Source: an uncultured Klebsiella sp.
GTDB lineage: Bacteria > Pseudomonadota > Gammaproteobacteria > Enterobacterales > Enterobacteriaceae
Assembly (NCBI GenBank): GCA_902490055.1
Contig: CABUCP010000002.1
Location: 1-27,481, forward strand
Reading direction: 5' to 3'
Length of the DNA stretch: 27,481 bases
The position numbers were made by a program, and so were the translations under genes. Under the pieces are notes generated by a model, which searched no databases, was not told the DNA's origin, and saw only the letters and a list, made by a program, of their open reading frames with translations. Each line of letters starts with the position of its first letter. The first letter of the stretch is position 1. Of the stretch, positions 1-9,671 are shown piece after piece.

Positions 1-940
1 GCGACATGCCCTGCATATCGCTGAAGGTTTTATACGATGCCTGTAGCGCCGCCTGCTGCATAAAATAAGAAGAGATAGATTCCGCCAGATCGGCATCGGT
101 CAGGGCGCTCATCTGCAGCTGGTTGGTCATATCGCGCTCTTTGCCGATGCTATCCAGTTGATCCATCTCCTGCAGCTGGTTACCCAGCTCGGCGCGTACG
201 CTCAGCACCTTGTTATAGGAGTTATCAAGGCCGCGGTTAGCCTTCGCCAGCGCATCGTTCACCTGCTGTTTGGTGGCGTCATCGGCCCCCTGCAGCGGCG
301 TTTTTAACGCCTCCAGCGCGATATCGATGCTGGCGAATACATCAGCGACCGGCTGGCTGCCATCCGGCTCCGGCTTGGGATTGCTGGTCAGCGCCATAAA
401 CACCGCATTACCGGTATGGCCGATGGTCATCGTACGGTTGGCATCCACCTTCTGCTCTACCGTTTTATTACCGCCCTGGTAGCTAATGACGCCATTAGTA
501 TCGACAAACGGCGGCTTGTCATTCTCATAGCCACCGAACAGGTAGCGCCCGTTGCCATCGGTACTGTTGGCCTGGTTCAGCAACTGATCTTTGAGCCCCT
601 GCAGCTGGGTCGCGAGAGAATCGCGGTCGTTGTCGCTCTCAGTGCCGCCGGCGTTAACGATCAGCGCTTTGATATCGGAAATGGTCGAGGTAGCCCCGGA
701 GAGCACGGTTTCTTCCATTGATACGCTCTGGCGGGCGAAAGTGCGGGCCAGCGTATACTGATTATTCTCGGCCTGCGATTGCGACAGCATCACCGCCCGC
801 GATGCCGCCAGCGGATCGTCGGATGGATTAATCACCTTCTTGCCGCTGGAAAGCTGCTCGGCGGCTTTCATAAACAGCGACTGATTGCCGGTGATGCCGC
901 CCATGTTCTGTTGGTACATCATGCTGGTGCTCATGCGCAT
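1..940 (-). CDS. flgL: Hook-filament junction protein FlgL (HAP3), 3' end outside the window
   Basis: FlgL forms the second ring of the hook-filament junction, between FlgK and the flagellin filament, and is exported through the flagellar type III apparatus. The frame opens with ATG at 940 (MRMSTSMMYQQNM), like the start of E. coli FlgL. It continues through the conserved NPSDDPLAASRAV, TDGNGRYLFGGY and LQASYKTFSDMQGMS segments. About 313 residues are visible; E. coli FlgL has 317, so only the last few codons are missing. A second ATG at 934 is less likely because the family keeps the residues between. It lies 21 bases after the flgK stop and should be co-transcribed from the sigma-28 promoter in front of flgK. 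The product is exported with the chaperone FlgN, encoded at 11287-11721. Confidence 0.96.
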   Translation of the reverse strand, partial: MRMSTSMMYQQNMGGITGNQSLFMKAAEQLSSGKKVINPSDDPLAASRAVMLSQSQAENNQYTLARTFARQSVSMEETVLSGATSTISDIKALIVNAGGTESDNDRDSLATQLQGLKDQLLNQANSTDGNGRYLFGGYENDKPPFVDTNGVISYQGGNKTVEQKVDANRTMTIGHTGNAVFMALTSNPKPEPDGSQPVADVFASIDIALEALKTPLQGADDATKQQVNDALAKANRGLDNSYNKVLSVRAELGNQLQEMDQLDSIGKERDMTNQLQMSALTDADLAESISSYFMQQAALQASYKTFSDMQGMS

Positions 941-961
941 GCTGTCAGTTCCTTAATACTA

Positions 962-2611
962 TCAACGAATATTCAGCAGCGCGTCGAACAGCGAGCTGGC
1001 GGTCTGGATCACCTGGGCGTTAGCCATGTAGTACTGCTGGAAACGCAGTAGTTCGCCATACTCTTCGTCGAGGTTAACCCCGGAGAGCGACTGCTGCTGG
1101 CGGGCCAGTTGGGTGACGATATTGGACTGCGATTCGCTGCTTACCTTGGCGGCGGCGGTCTGGTTGCCGACGCCGCTGACGATCCCGGCGTAGGCGCCGC
1201 TCAGCGTCGCTTTGCCATCCACCAGATTTTTGGTCTGCAAGTCGAGCAGCTTTTTGGCGTTATCGTTATCGCCACGGCCGCTATCCTCTTTCCCGGCGGC
1301 GGCGATTTTCGCGGAATCGGTAATCGCCACTTTCAGGTTGCCCGCCACGTCACTGACCGGTTTCACCGTGAAGCTGTCTTTCTTCTGCGCGTCGCCGTTG
1401 ATGCTCACTTCGAGGCCATCAAAGCTCAGCGTCGGGTTACCCTCTGCATCTTTACCGGCGGTAGCGTTGACTTTGACGTTGTCCGGCAGACGGCTGACCT
1501 GCCAGTTGGCGCCGTCATACTCTACGCGGTAATCGTTGGCTTTCACCTTGCTGGTGTCGGTATAGCTGACCGACAGCGAGGCATCGCCGGTATTGCGCGT
1601 GTTATCAACCACCCGCGCGCCGCTGAAGCTGAAGAAATCGCCGCCCTTCTCGCCGTCGAGATCAAAACCTTCGCGATGCTGTTGGTTAAAGCTATCAGCC
1701 ATTGCCAGCGCTAGTTGTCCCAGTTGATTACGCACGCCGTCCAGGGTTTCGCTACGAAAACGCAGCACGCCGCTCAGGCTGCCGCTGGTAATCTGCCCTT
1801 CCGGCACTTCGCTGGCGCCGCTGCCGCGGTTATAGCCAAGAGTCAGGCGCGACGGATCGCTGCTGGAAGGCATCGCTTCCACCTGGTAGCTGTTGTTGCC
1901 CTGCACGAGGGTTAAGCCGTTAGCAAAGGAGACGGTATAAGCATCGCCGTCCTGCTGGGTGACCTGCACACCTACCAGTTGGTTAAGCTCGGTCACCAGC
2001 TGATCGCGCTGATCGAGCAGCGCATTCGGTTCACCGCTGGCGCTGCCGCGCAGGCGGGTGATCTCATCGTTAAGGCGGGCAATCTGCTGGCTGTAGCTGT
2101 TAATCTGCTGCGCGGTGTCGTTAATCTGCTGATTAACGCCGCTGTCCATGTCGCGCAGATATTTATCGGTATTATTAAACTGGTTGACCAGGCCGTTAGC
2201 CTTACCCAGTACCGTCTGTCGCGCGGCGTCGTCGCCGGCGTTGCTCACCAGGTTCTGCAGGTTAGTGAAAAAGTCCTGCATGCTGCCCGACAGGGTATTG
2301 GTTTTGCTGGCCAGCAGGTTATCGATCTGCGAAATCTTTTCGTAGTAGGCGTTCTGCGAACCGGCCGCGCTCTGCGCGCCGCGCAGCTGGTTGGTGATGA
2401 ACTGGTTATATTCGCGATTCACGCTGGTCACGGTCACGCCGTTACCGATAAAGCCGCTCATAGTGGCCAGGCCGCCATTCTGCGCCAGAATCGCCGTCTG
2501 CCGGTTATAACCCGCCACGTTGTAGTTAGAGATATTGTTGCTGACGGTACTGAGCGCCACCTGCGCCGCATTCAGTCCGCTCATCGCCGTATTGATTAAG
2601 CTATTGGACAT
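962..2611 (-). CDS. flgK: Hook-filament junction protein FlgK (HAP1)
   Basis: FlgK forms the first junction ring on the distal end of the hook. The 549-residue product (E. coli 547) has the flagellar axial N-terminus MSNSLINTAMSGLNAAQ with NNISNYNVAGYNRQ. The long middle part is variable. The C-terminal coiled-coil end reads GVNLDEEYGELLRFQQYYMA and finishes FDALLNIR. These conserved ends form the D0/D1 core; the variable middle is surface exposed in known structures. The ATG at 2611 is preceded by an AAGGA-like ribosome site. Transcription should start about 40 bases upstream at a sigma-28 promoter, so flgKL would be expressed mainly after FlgM is secreted. FlgN is its expected export chaperone. 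Confidence 0.97.
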   Translation of the reverse strand: MSNSLINTAMSGLNAAQVALSTVSNNISNYNVAGYNRQTAILAQNGGLATMSGFIGNGVTVTSVNREYNQFITNQLRGAQSAAGSQNAYYEKISQIDNLLASKTNTLSGSMQDFFTNLQNLVSNAGDDAARQTVLGKANGLVNQFNNTDKYLRDMDSGVNQQINDTAQQINSYSQQIARLNDEITRLRGSASGEPNALLDQRDQLVTELNQLVGVQVTQQDGDAYTVSFANGLTLVQGNNSYQVEAMPSSSDPSRLTLGYNRGSGASEVPEGQITSGSLSGVLRFRSETLDGVRNQLGQLALAMADSFNQQHREGFDLDGEKGGDFFSFSGARVVDNTRNTGDASLSVSYTDTSKVKANDYRVEYDGANWQVSRLPDNVKVNATAGKDAEGNPTLSFDGLEVSINGDAQKKDSFTVKPVSDVAGNLKVAITDSAKIAAAGKEDSGRGDNDNAKKLLDLQTKNLVDGKATLSGAYAGIVSGVGNQTAAAKVSSESQSNIVTQLARQQQSLSGVNLDEEYGELLRFQQYYMANAQVIQTASSLFDALLNIR

Positions 2612-2656
2612 CAGGATTCCTTATGCTGCCAAGTCAGTTCGCTCAGCTTGTCCTTG

Positions 2657-2683
2657 TTATCGGTCGCCGAGGCGAAAACTTGA
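2657..2683 (-). promoter_or_regulatory. Sigma-28 (FliA) promoter for flgKL
   Basis: On the minus strand the sequence reads TCAAGTTT-N11-ACCGATAA. It differs from the enteric sigma-28 consensus TAAAGTTT-N11-GCCGATAA at one base in each element and keeps the exact 11-base spacer. It lies about 45 bases upstream of the flgK start. In E. coli and Salmonella flgKL is a class 3 unit with such a promoter. Seen: the motif and spacing. Inferred: that it is active. Confidence 0.85.
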
Positions 2684-2719
2684 GTGAATCGGGTGGGAAA
2701 ATCCCTGGGCCGCCTTTAT

Positions 2720-2799
2720 GCCGGATGGCGCTACGCTTATCCGGCCTACATAATGTGCGATTTGGTAGCCCGGACAAGGCGCAATGCGCCGCCTCCGGG
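2720..2799. repeat. REP/BIME pair: two inverted palindromic elements between flgJ and flgK
   Basis: Two REP-like palindromes face each other. The first (2720-2750) has stem arms GCCGGAT and ATCCGGC around a GGCGCTACGCTT core and ends with the typical CCTACA tail. The second (2764-2799) begins GTAGCCCGGA and ends TCCGGG, in the opposite orientation. This is the head-to-head layout of a bacterial interspersed mosaic element as seen in Klebsiella and E. coli. It fills most of the 249-base gap, downstream of flgJ's neighbour promoter region and before flgJ's stop. Such elements can stabilise mRNA ends, bind gyrase or IHF, or aid termination; which applies here cannot be seen. Confidence 0.8.
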
Positions 2800-2860
2800 A
2801 AAACATATCGCAGCAGAATTAACCGGGAGCGCGAGCCGGGAGAAGGCGCGACCTTCGAAC

Positions 2861-3805
2861 CTAGAACAGATCGTTAATATCCTCGGCATAGGCTTTCACC
2901 GCCTGCGCCCCGGCGTGCTTCATCTGCCGAATCACGCTGACCAGCTTGCTGGCGTATTGCGGGTCGGTGGCGTAGCCCGCGCGCTGCAGCGCGTGCGCCG
3001 CCTGCTCCGGGCTGTCGGCTTCGGCAACCGAGGCATAGCGCGGATTACTCGTTAGCAGCTTGACGTAATCGGCAATCGCCGCGAAGTACGAGTCGTAGAC
3101 GCGGAATTTGGCCTTCACCTTCTTCGCCACCCCCTGTTCAAATTCGGTGGTGGTGATCTCAGTGACCGGCCCCTTCCAGCTGCCGCCGGCCTTAATGCCG
3201 AACAGGTTGTAGCTCGGCGAGCCGTCGGCGGTCGGGATTTCGCGCTGCCCCCAGCCGGATTCCAGCGCCGCCTGGGCGACTATCAGCTGATGCGGGATCC
3301 CGCTCTGTTCGCTAGCGGCGCGCGCCGGCATCGACAGGCGGGCCACGAAGTTGCCATTGTTCAGCGACAGCGGCGCAACCGCAGCCGGCGCTTTCGGCAC
3401 CGCGCGGCGGATCATCTGCTCCAGCGCCTGATTCGGCAACGTCTGCAGCACCTCGTTATCCAGCGCCATCGGCGACGTTCCCGTCGTCTCGCTGGGCGTG
3501 GCGTTGGCGTTGCTCATCTGCTTGACCATCATGTCGGCAAGCCCCAACCCCTTTTGCGACATCTGCTGGGCAATTTGCTGATCGTACATCGAGGTGTAGA
3601 GCCGGGTCTGATCGCTGCTCAGTACGCCATTCTGCGGCAGCGCGGCGCGCATGCTTTTCAGCATCATCTGCACGAACATCCCCTCCACCTGCTGCGCCAC
3701 CTGTTTCAGATTGCCCTGCGGGTCGGCGGCGGCATCACGCTTAAGACCGTTCAGCGCCTGGGCGTCATAGGCGGCGCCCGACATCGCCATCAAATCAACG
3801 GCCAT
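2861..3805 (-). CDS. flgJ: Rod assembly protein and peptidoglycan hydrolase FlgJ
   Basis: FlgJ caps the growing rod with its N-terminal domain and opens the peptidoglycan layer with a C-terminal glucosaminidase/muramidase domain. The ATG at 3805 gives 314 residues (E. coli 313). It overlaps the flgI stop by one base (TAATG), which suggests translational coupling. An upstream in-frame extension lies inside flgI and is rejected. Residues 35-95 hold the rod-cap segment (VEGMFVQMMLKSMRAALPQ, LYTSMYDQQIAQQM). Residues 150-314 hold the hydrolase domain, with AQAALESGWGQ (E182) and YFAAIADYV (D246). These correspond to the catalytic acids known from Salmonella FlgJ. It is the last gene of the flgB-J unit and is followed by a REP pair. 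Confidence 0.97.
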   Translation of the reverse strand: MAVDLMAMSGAAYDAQALNGLKRDAAADPQGNLKQVAQQVEGMFVQMMLKSMRAALPQNGVLSSDQTRLYTSMYDQQIAQQMSQKGLGLADMMVKQMSNANATPSETTGTSPMALDNEVLQTLPNQALEQMIRRAVPKAPAAVAPLSLNNGNFVARLSMPARAASEQSGIPHQLIVAQAALESGWGQREIPTADGSPSYNLFGIKAGGSWKGPVTEITTTEFEQGVAKKVKAKFRVYDSYFAAIADYVKLLTSNPRYASVAEADSPEQAAHALQRAGYATDPQYASKLVSVIRQMKHAGAQAVKAYAEDINDLF

Positions 3806-4905
3806 TAGATAATTTCCAGTTTGGCGCGCAGACAACCGGCGCTTTCCATCGCCTGCAGAATCGACATCAGGTCGATTGGCGTCGCCCCCAGCGCGTTCAA
3901 TGCGCGCACCACGTTGTTGAGGTTAGCGCTGGCATTTACCTTCTGTAGCGAACCGCCCTGCTGCTGCATCGAGATCTGGGTATTCGGCGTTACCACCGTC
4001 TGGCCGCCGCCAAACGGCGTCGTCGGCTGGCTAACGCTGGTTTGCCTATCGACTACCACCGACAGGTTGCCCTGCGCCACCGCGCACGAATCCAGGATCA
4101 CTTCTCGGTTCATCACCACCGAGCCGGTACGCGAGTTGATAATCACTTTGGCATCCATCGCGCCAACGTTAACGTTGATATTCTGGATCTCAGCGAGGAA
4201 ACGCACCTGCGAGCTATTGCCTTGCGGCACCAGTACCTGAATGGTACGCGCATCGAGCGGCGAGGCGGTGCCGCCGCCGCGCTGGCGGTTGATGGCGTCG
4301 CTAATCTGCTGCGCGAGGGTAAAATCTTCATCATTGAGCTGCAGATTAAGTACTCCGCCGCTGCCGAAGGTCGTCGGCAGTTCGCGCTCAATCGTCGCAC
4401 CGTTGCTGATGCGCCCGCCGGCTAGCTGGTTAACCTGAACGCTGCTGCCGCCCGCCGCCGCGCCGGCGCCGCCCACCAGCACGTTGCCCTGGGCCAGCGC
4501 GTACACCTGATTATCCACCCCTTTCAGCGGCGTCATCAGTAAAGTACCGCCGCGCAGGCTTTTGGCGTTGCCCATGGATGAAACCACCACGTCGATATTC
4601 TGCCCCGCGCGCGAGAACGGCGGCAGTTTGGCCGTGACCATCACCGCAGCGACGTTTTTCAGCTGCATGTTAGTGCCCGGCGGCACGGTAATACCGAGCT
4701 GCGATAGCATGTTGCTCAGGCTTTGGGTGGTAAACGGCGTCTGCATGGTCTGGTCGCCGGAGCCGTCAAGCCCTACCACCAGGCCGTAGCCGATTAAGGC
4801 GTTATCGCGCACGCCCTGTACCGTTACCAGATCGCGAATACGCTCCGCCGTCGCCGGTACGCTGGCCGCACCGATTAAGAGCGCGATGATGAGTTTTTTA
4901 ACCAT
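3805..4905 (-). CDS. flgI: Flagellar P-ring protein FlgI
   Basis: FlgI is secreted through the Sec pathway and polymerises around the rod in the peptidoglycan layer, with help from the periplasmic chaperone FlgA. The 366-residue protein (E. coli 365) starts with a signal peptide: KK, a hydrophobic run [12 protein letters not shown], then PATA with probable cleavage before [15 protein letters not shown]. Conserved FlgI segments include [41 protein letters not shown] and the end [17 protein letters not shown]. Two cysteines (DSCAVAQ and SAGCLR) could form the disulfide known for E. coli FlgI. It lies 39 bases downstream of flgH and its stop overlaps the flgJ start. Confidence 0.97.
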   Translation of the reverse strand: MVKKLIIALLIGAASVPATAERIRDLVTVQGVRDNALIGYGLVVGLDGSGDQTMQTPFTTQSLSNMLSQLGITVPPGTNMQLKNVAAVMVTAKLPPFSRAGQNIDVVVSSMGNAKSLRGGTLLMTPLKGVDNQVYALAQGNVLVGGAGAAAGGSSVQVNQLAGGRISNGATIERELPTTFGSGGVLNLQLNDEDFTLAQQISDAINRQRGGGTASPLDARTIQVLVPQGNSSQVRFLAEIQNINVNVGAMDAKVIINSRTGSVVMNREVILDSCAVAQGNLSVVVDRQTSVSQPTTPFGGGQTVVTPNTQISMQQQGGSLQKVNASANLNNVVRALNALGATPIDLMSILQAMESAGCLRAKLEII

Positions 4906-4944
4906 GTGAATCTCTTTTCAGTAACACCGCAAATGGCCCGCTCA

Positions 4945-5664
4945 TTAGTACGGGGAGACGTTGAGGAAGAACCGCTGCAGCCAGCCCATCGTCTGCGCTT
5001 CGTTGATATAGCCGTTGCCGACGTACTCGATGCGCGCGTCCGCTACCTGCGTTGAGGTCACCGAGTTGCTACCGCTGATGGTGCGCGGATTGACCACCCC
5101 GGAGAAGCGGATAAATTCAGTCCCCTGGTTAATGGCGATCTGTTTTTCCCCCACCACATGCAGGTTACCGTTGCTCAGCACCTGATTGACGGTGACGGTT
5201 ATAGTGCCGTTAAAGGTGTTATTAGCGTTGGCCCCGCCTTTACCGCCAAAGCTGTTATCGCCGGAGATATCCATATCGGCGCGGGCGTTGCCCAGCAGGC
5301 CGTCTAAATAGCGCGGCGCGGTGGCGACGCCAAACTTGCTGGAGCCGTTACGGCTGGCGTTGGCGGAAGAACTCTTACTGGCGCTGACGTTTTCCTGCAG
5401 CACAATGGTCAACGTGTCGCCTACGTTACGCGGTCGGCGATCTTCAAACAGCGGCTGGTAGCCGTAGTTCATCGGCTGCGCGGCCTGAAAAATAGAGCCG
5501 TTCGGTACCGGCGCGGTCGGCGGCGCGGGCTGCGCCGAGGTCGAGCCATCAACCAACGGTTTATGCGGAATATACGCGCAGCCGCTCAGCGTCAGCATCA
5601 CCATGCCCGCCAGTAAGCGTTGTCCCTGGCGCGGCAGGGTGGCCATCGAATCTGTGGTTACCAC
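4945..5664 (-). CDS. flgH: Flagellar L-ring lipoprotein FlgH
   Basis: FlgH builds the outer-membrane L-ring bushing. Near the N-terminus a hydrophobic stretch ends in the lipobox LSGC, so it should be lipidated on that cysteine and sorted to the outer membrane. The rest matches the family: [20 protein letters not shown], the Ser/Asn-rich [14 protein letters not shown], and the C-terminal [14 protein letters not shown]. The start is uncertain. GTG at 5664 (239 residues) has AAGGCGA at good spacing. ATG at 5646 gives 233 residues, closer to E. coli's 232, but has no obvious ribosome site. The lipobox cysteine is residue 29 or 23 accordingly. An intrinsic-terminator-like hairpin precedes the gene. 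Confidence 0.95.
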   Translation of the reverse strand: MVTTDSMATLPRQGQRLLAGMVMLTLSGCAYIPHKPLVDGSTSAQPAPPTAPVPNGSIFQAAQPMNYGYQPLFEDRRPRNVGDTLTIVLQENVSASKSSSANASRNGSSKFGVATAPRYLDGLLGNARADMDISGDNSFGGKGGANANNTFNGTITVTVNQVLSNGNLHVVGEKQIAINQGTEFIRFSGVVNPRTISGSNSVTSTQVADARIEYVGNGYINEAQTMGWLQRFFLNVSPY

Positions 5665-5686
5665 GGGGTATCGCCTTTGTTACACC

Positions 5687-5720
5687 AAAAAAGCGACGGG
5701 CGCGGCAGGCGACACCCGTC
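5687..5720 (-). terminator. Intrinsic-terminator-like hairpin between flgG and flgH
   Basis: On the minus strand, 8 bases after the flgG stop, GACGGGTG pairs with CGCCCGTC. This is an 8-bp stem with one G-U pair and a 10-base loop. It is followed at once by GC and six Ts. That is the classic layout of a rho-independent terminator, but it sits inside the flgB-J unit, so it may act as a partial attenuator rather than a full stop. Confidence 0.65.
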
Positions 5721-5728
5721 ATCAAGCA

Positions 5729-6514
<786 letters not shown>

Positions 6515-6544
6515 TTATTTCCTTTGGCCACGGGTGGTCTGCAA

Positions 6545-7300
6545 TTAGCTCACTGAAAGCAGAGAATTCGCCCGCTGTTCGTTCTCATCCACGCTGTGGA
6601 TGACCTTCATTTGCATTTCAAAGCGACGGGCGTTGGCTATCATGTCGACCATGGTCTCCATCGGCTTGACGTTACTGCCTTCCAGCACGCCGGGCATGAC
6701 CCGCACCTGCGGGTCATTAGCCAGCTGGTTGCCGCGGCGCTGCTGGGTTTCCGGGGTTAAGCGGAACAGGCCGTCATCGCCGCGCATCACTTCGCGCGCG
6801 TCGGCTTTCACCAGCTTCAGGCGGCCAATTTGCGCGATGGTGTTCGGCGGGTCGCCGGGGTTCAGCGCCGAAATCGTGCCGTCGGCGGCAATGGTGACTT
6901 CCGCGGACGGCGGCACCTCAATCGGCCCGCCGTCGCCCTGCAGCGGCATCCCCTGTACCGTCAACTGACCGTTAGCCGAAACCTGAATGTTGCCATTGCG
7001 GGTATAAGCTTCGCCGCCGCCCGGCAGGCTGAGCGCCAGAAAACCATCCTGCTGCAGCGCCACGTCCAGCGGGCGCGCGGTATAGTTCAGCGCCCCCTGG
7101 CTCATATCGGCGCCCGGCGTCGAGGCCGCCACCAGCGTACGGGTGGCCAGGCTCGGCCCGTCGACCGGCACCGCGCGAAGCGCCGCGAGCTGGGCGCGAA
7201 AGCCCGGCGTCGACGCGTTGGCGAGGTTGTTGGCGGTAATCGACTGCTGCTCCAGCGTCTGGCGCGCGGCTCCCATCGCGGTATAAATCGCGTGATCCAT
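6545..7300 (-). CDS. flgF: Proximal rod protein FlgF
   Basis: FlgF is one of the proximal rod proteins. At 251 residues it equals E. coli FlgF. It begins MDHAIYTAMGAARQTLEQQ, followed by the rod signature ANNLANASTPGFRAQ at about residues 23-37. The conserved C-terminal segment is SNVKPMETMVDMIANARRFEMQM. It lies 12 bases after the flgE stop and 33 before flgG, inside a tightly packed rod and hook unit. It is related in sequence to FlgG and FlgE, but the N-terminus and length decide the assignment. Confidence 0.97.
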   Translation of the reverse strand: MDHAIYTAMGAARQTLEQQSITANNLANASTPGFRAQLAALRAVPVDGPSLATRTLVAASTPGADMSQGALNYTARPLDVALQQDGFLALSLPGGGEAYTRNGNIQVSANGQLTVQGMPLQGDGGPIEVPPSAEVTIAADGTISALNPGDPPNTIAQIGRLKLVKADAREVMRGDDGLFRLTPETQQRRGNQLANDPQVRVMPGVLEGSNVKPMETMVDMIANARRFEMQMKVIHSVDENEQRANSLLSVS

Positions 7301-7312
7301 AGCTCAGTCCCG

Positions 7313-8527
7313 TTAGCGCAGGCTGACCAGCGTCTGCAGAATAGAATCCTGCGTCTTGATGGTCTGGGCGTTGGACTGATAGTTACGCTGGGCGACAATC
7401 ATGTTCACCAGCTCCTGGCTCAGATCGACGTTGGACGACTCCAGCGCGCCGCTGGTCAGCTTGCCAAAACCGCCGCCGCCGGAGAGTCCCACGCGCGGCT
7501 GGCCGGAAGCGCCGGTCTCCTGCCAGACGTTATCGCCCTGCGACGCCAGCCCTTCCGGGTTGGAGAAGTTGGCCATCACGATCTGCCCCAATACCTGGGT
7601 CTGCTGGTTGGAGTAGATACCCACAACGGTGCCGTCATCGTTAATCTGGAAGTTGGTGTATTCGCCGGCGGCATAACCATCCTGCGCCACTTTACTCACC
7701 GAATCGCTACCGACGTTCTGCTGCATGCTACCGGCGAAGCTCAGGGTGAAATTCTGCGCCGGGGCGCCGTCTTTGGCGCTCATCGGAATGGTCATGCTGA
7801 ACTCGCCCGCCTGACCGTCAACGCTGACCAGGTTACCGCTGGTGTTGAACTCCATGGTCCCGGCGCTGACCGCCGCCGCGCTGCCGTCCTGGGTATACAC
7901 CTGCCATTTGTTGTCGTCGGTTTTAACGAAATAGGCGTTGATGTTGTGGGCATTACCCAGCGAATCGTAGGCGGTGATGGTGTTGACGTAGTTGTAGCTG
8001 TCCTGTTTCGCTGGATCGAAGGTCTTGTTCTCCGGCACTTTATGCGTGGACTTCAGGTTGGCGACCATCTCACCGGAAGTCGACGCTTTGGCGTTCATCA
8101 TCCCTTCCGGAATGCTCAGCGGTACCGGGTTGGCCCCCTGCTGAATAGTCGGCGGCGTGCCGGCGGCCGGATAACCGGTCAGCTGCAGCCCCTGCATGTT
8201 GGTCAGGTTGCGGTTTTCATCGAGCTTAAACTGGCCGTTGCGGGTATAGAAAATGCCGCCGTCTTTATCCTGCATGCGGAAGAAGCCGTTGCCGTTGATC
8301 GCCACATCCAGCGCCCGGCTGGTGCCGGTGGTGGTACCGCCTTTAAAGTTCTGGGTGATACCGGAAACTTTCACCCCCAGCCCGACCTGCGAGCCGGCAA
8401 ACATGTCGGCAAATGAGACGCTGCCGGATTTAAAACCCGCTGTCGCGGAGTTAGCGATGTTGTTGCCAATCACGTCGAGATTGGTAGCCGCCGCGTTTAA
8501 GCCGCTGACCGCCTGAGAAAAGGCCAT
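7313..8527 (-). CDS. flgE: Flagellar hook protein FlgE
   Basis: FlgE polymerises into the hook, the universal joint between rod and filament. The ATG at 8527 gives 404 residues (E. coli 402) and follows GGAGAG at ideal spacing. An upstream in-frame TTG at 8539 overlaps that ribosome site and is rejected. The N-terminus reads MAFSQAVSGLNAAATNLDVIGNNIANSATAGFKSG across separate conserved blocks. The C-terminus is LVNMIVAQRNYQSNAQTIKT with the end TLVSLR. The middle domains diverge from E. coli, as expected for surface-exposed parts. It follows flgD, whose product caps the growing hook. Confidence 0.97.
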   Translation of the reverse strand: MAFSQAVSGLNAAATNLDVIGNNIANSATAGFKSGSVSFADMFAGSQVGLGVKVSGITQNFKGGTTTGTSRALDVAINGNGFFRMQDKDGGIFYTRNGQFKLDENRNLTNMQGLQLTGYPAAGTPPTIQQGANPVPLSIPEGMMNAKASTSGEMVANLKSTHKVPENKTFDPAKQDSYNYVNTITAYDSLGNAHNINAYFVKTDDNKWQVYTQDGSAAAVSAGTMEFNTSGNLVSVDGQAGEFSMTIPMSAKDGAPAQNFTLSFAGSMQQNVGSDSVSKVAQDGYAAGEYTNFQINDDGTVVGIYSNQQTQVLGQIVMANFSNPEGLASQGDNVWQETGASGQPRVGLSGGGGFGKLTSGALESSNVDLSQELVNMIVAQRNYQSNAQTIKTQDSILQTLVSLR

Positions 8528-8571
8528 GTTACTCTCCAAATATTTAGGGTATCGATAAAATCCAGCGCGGG

Positions 8572-9249
8572 TTACAGGATCTGCCGCACTTCTTCGAGGC
8601 TGGCGTTGCCGGCAAGCCCGAGATCCAGCTTCGCGCCGCTGCTATCGTTAATCACGCCGTTAACCATGCCGAAATGCAGGCTGCGCGCCACCAGTTGCTC
8701 GCCGTTGCCTTTGGCATTGATCGCCACTTTGTAGGCGCCGTCCGGGGCGGCGGTACCATCATCCAGCGAGCCATCCCAGGTAAAGGCGTGCACCCCGGCG
8801 GTGAGGCCGCCAATTTCAATGGTGCGCACCACCTGGCCGTTGGCGTTGGTGATGGTCGCCGTCACCTGGTCGGCGGCGCGTTCCAGTTCAACGCCAAACG
8901 GCGTGGTGCTGACCTGGCCTTCTTTGCTACCGACCAAAATGTTGTTACCTGGCACCATCACGCCGTGACCAATCAGGGCGCTGGCCTGCAGCGACTGATT
9001 GCTGTTGATCTGCCCGGAGATCGCGCCAAGGGTGGTATTGAGTTTTTCGATGCCCTGCACGGTGTTGATCTGCGCCAGCTGCGAGGTCAGCTCGTTGTTC
9101 TGCATTGGGTTGGTCGGATCCTGATTTTTTAACTGCGCCACCAGTAGCGTCAGGAAGCTGTTGTGCAGATCCTGGCTGGTGCTGCTTTTGCTGGCGGAAT
9201 CAAGAACCGCGTTATTGGTTGATTCATTGGTGGTTGCGGCGATAGCCAT
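8572..9249 (-). CDS. flgD: Hook capping / scaffolding protein FlgD
   Basis: FlgD sits at the tip of the growing hook and lets FlgE subunits assemble; it is replaced by FlgK when the hook is finished. The 225-residue product (E. coli 231) has a Ser/Thr/Asn-rich leader. The conserved segment FLTLLVAQLKNQDPTNPMQNNELTSQLAQ follows in two recognisable halves at about residues 32-62. The second half is the immunoglobulin-like core, including TAGVHAFTWDGSLDDGTAAPDGAYKV. It is 12 bases after flgC and 44 before flgE. Confidence 0.97.
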   Translation of the reverse strand: MAIAATTNESTNNAVLDSASKSSTSQDLHNSFLTLLVAQLKNQDPTNPMQNNELTSQLAQINTVQGIEKLNTTLGAISGQINSNQSLQASALIGHGVMVPGNNILVGSKEGQVSTTPFGVELERAADQVTATITNANGQVVRTIEIGGLTAGVHAFTWDGSLDDGTAAPDGAYKVAINAKGNGEQLVARSLHFGMVNGVINDSSGAKLDLGLAGNASLEEVRQIL

Positions 9250-9261
9250 CGGGATCTCCGG

Positions 9262-9666
9262 TTACTGACCCAGCGTCAGGGTTTTCATCATCATCGACTT
9301 AGTGGTATTGAGCACTTCGACGTTGGCCTGATAGCTGCGGGAGGCGGAGATGGTGTTGACCATTTCGCTTACCACATCGACGTTCGGCATCCGCACGTAA
9401 CCTTTGGCATCGGCCAGCGGGTTGCCTGGCTGGTAGACCATCCGCGCGGGGGCCGGGTCGTCAACCACCTGCGAGACGCGCACGCCGCCGGTCTGTTGCC
9501 CCGCCGCCGCCGCCACTTCAAATACCACCTGCTTCGCGCGGTAAGGTTCGCCATCCGGGCCGGTTACGCTATCGGCGTTGGCCATATTGCTGGCGCTGAC
9601 GTTCATTCGCTGCGACTGGGCCGACAGCGCCGAGCCGGAGATATCAAAAATATTGAGTAAAGACAT
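9262..9666 (-). CDS. flgC: Proximal rod protein FlgC
   Basis: FlgC is a proximal rod subunit. The product has 134 residues, as in E. coli. It opens [23 protein letters not shown] with the rod signature [19 protein letters not shown]. It ends in the axial helix [24 protein letters not shown] across its conserved parts, followed by [10 protein letters not shown]. It follows flgB by 5 bases, so the two are almost certainly co-translated. Confidence 0.97.
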   Translation of the reverse strand: MSLLNIFDISGSALSAQSQRMNVSASNMANADSVTGPDGEPYRAKQVVFEVAAAAGQQTGGVRVSQVVDDPAPARMVYQPGNPLADAKGYVRMPNVDVVSEMVNTISASRSYQANVEVLNTTKSMMMKTLTLGQ

Positions 9667-9671
9667 CCGCC

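Noticed and set aside
2623..3055. Overlapping small open frames across the REP pair between flgK and flgJ
   Set aside because: They run through palindromic repeat DNA and into antisense flgJ; no ribosome site and no recognisable protein.
3806..3835. N-terminal extension of FlgJ upstream of 3805
   Set aside because: The extra ten residues come from the end of flgI and do not match FlgJ; the TAATG overlap gives the family start and length.
6830..8416. Open frame of 528 codons on the + strand opposite flgF and flgE
   Set aside because: It spans two well-supported genes in antisense, has no ribosome site or family similarity that I can see, and has shadow-like composition.
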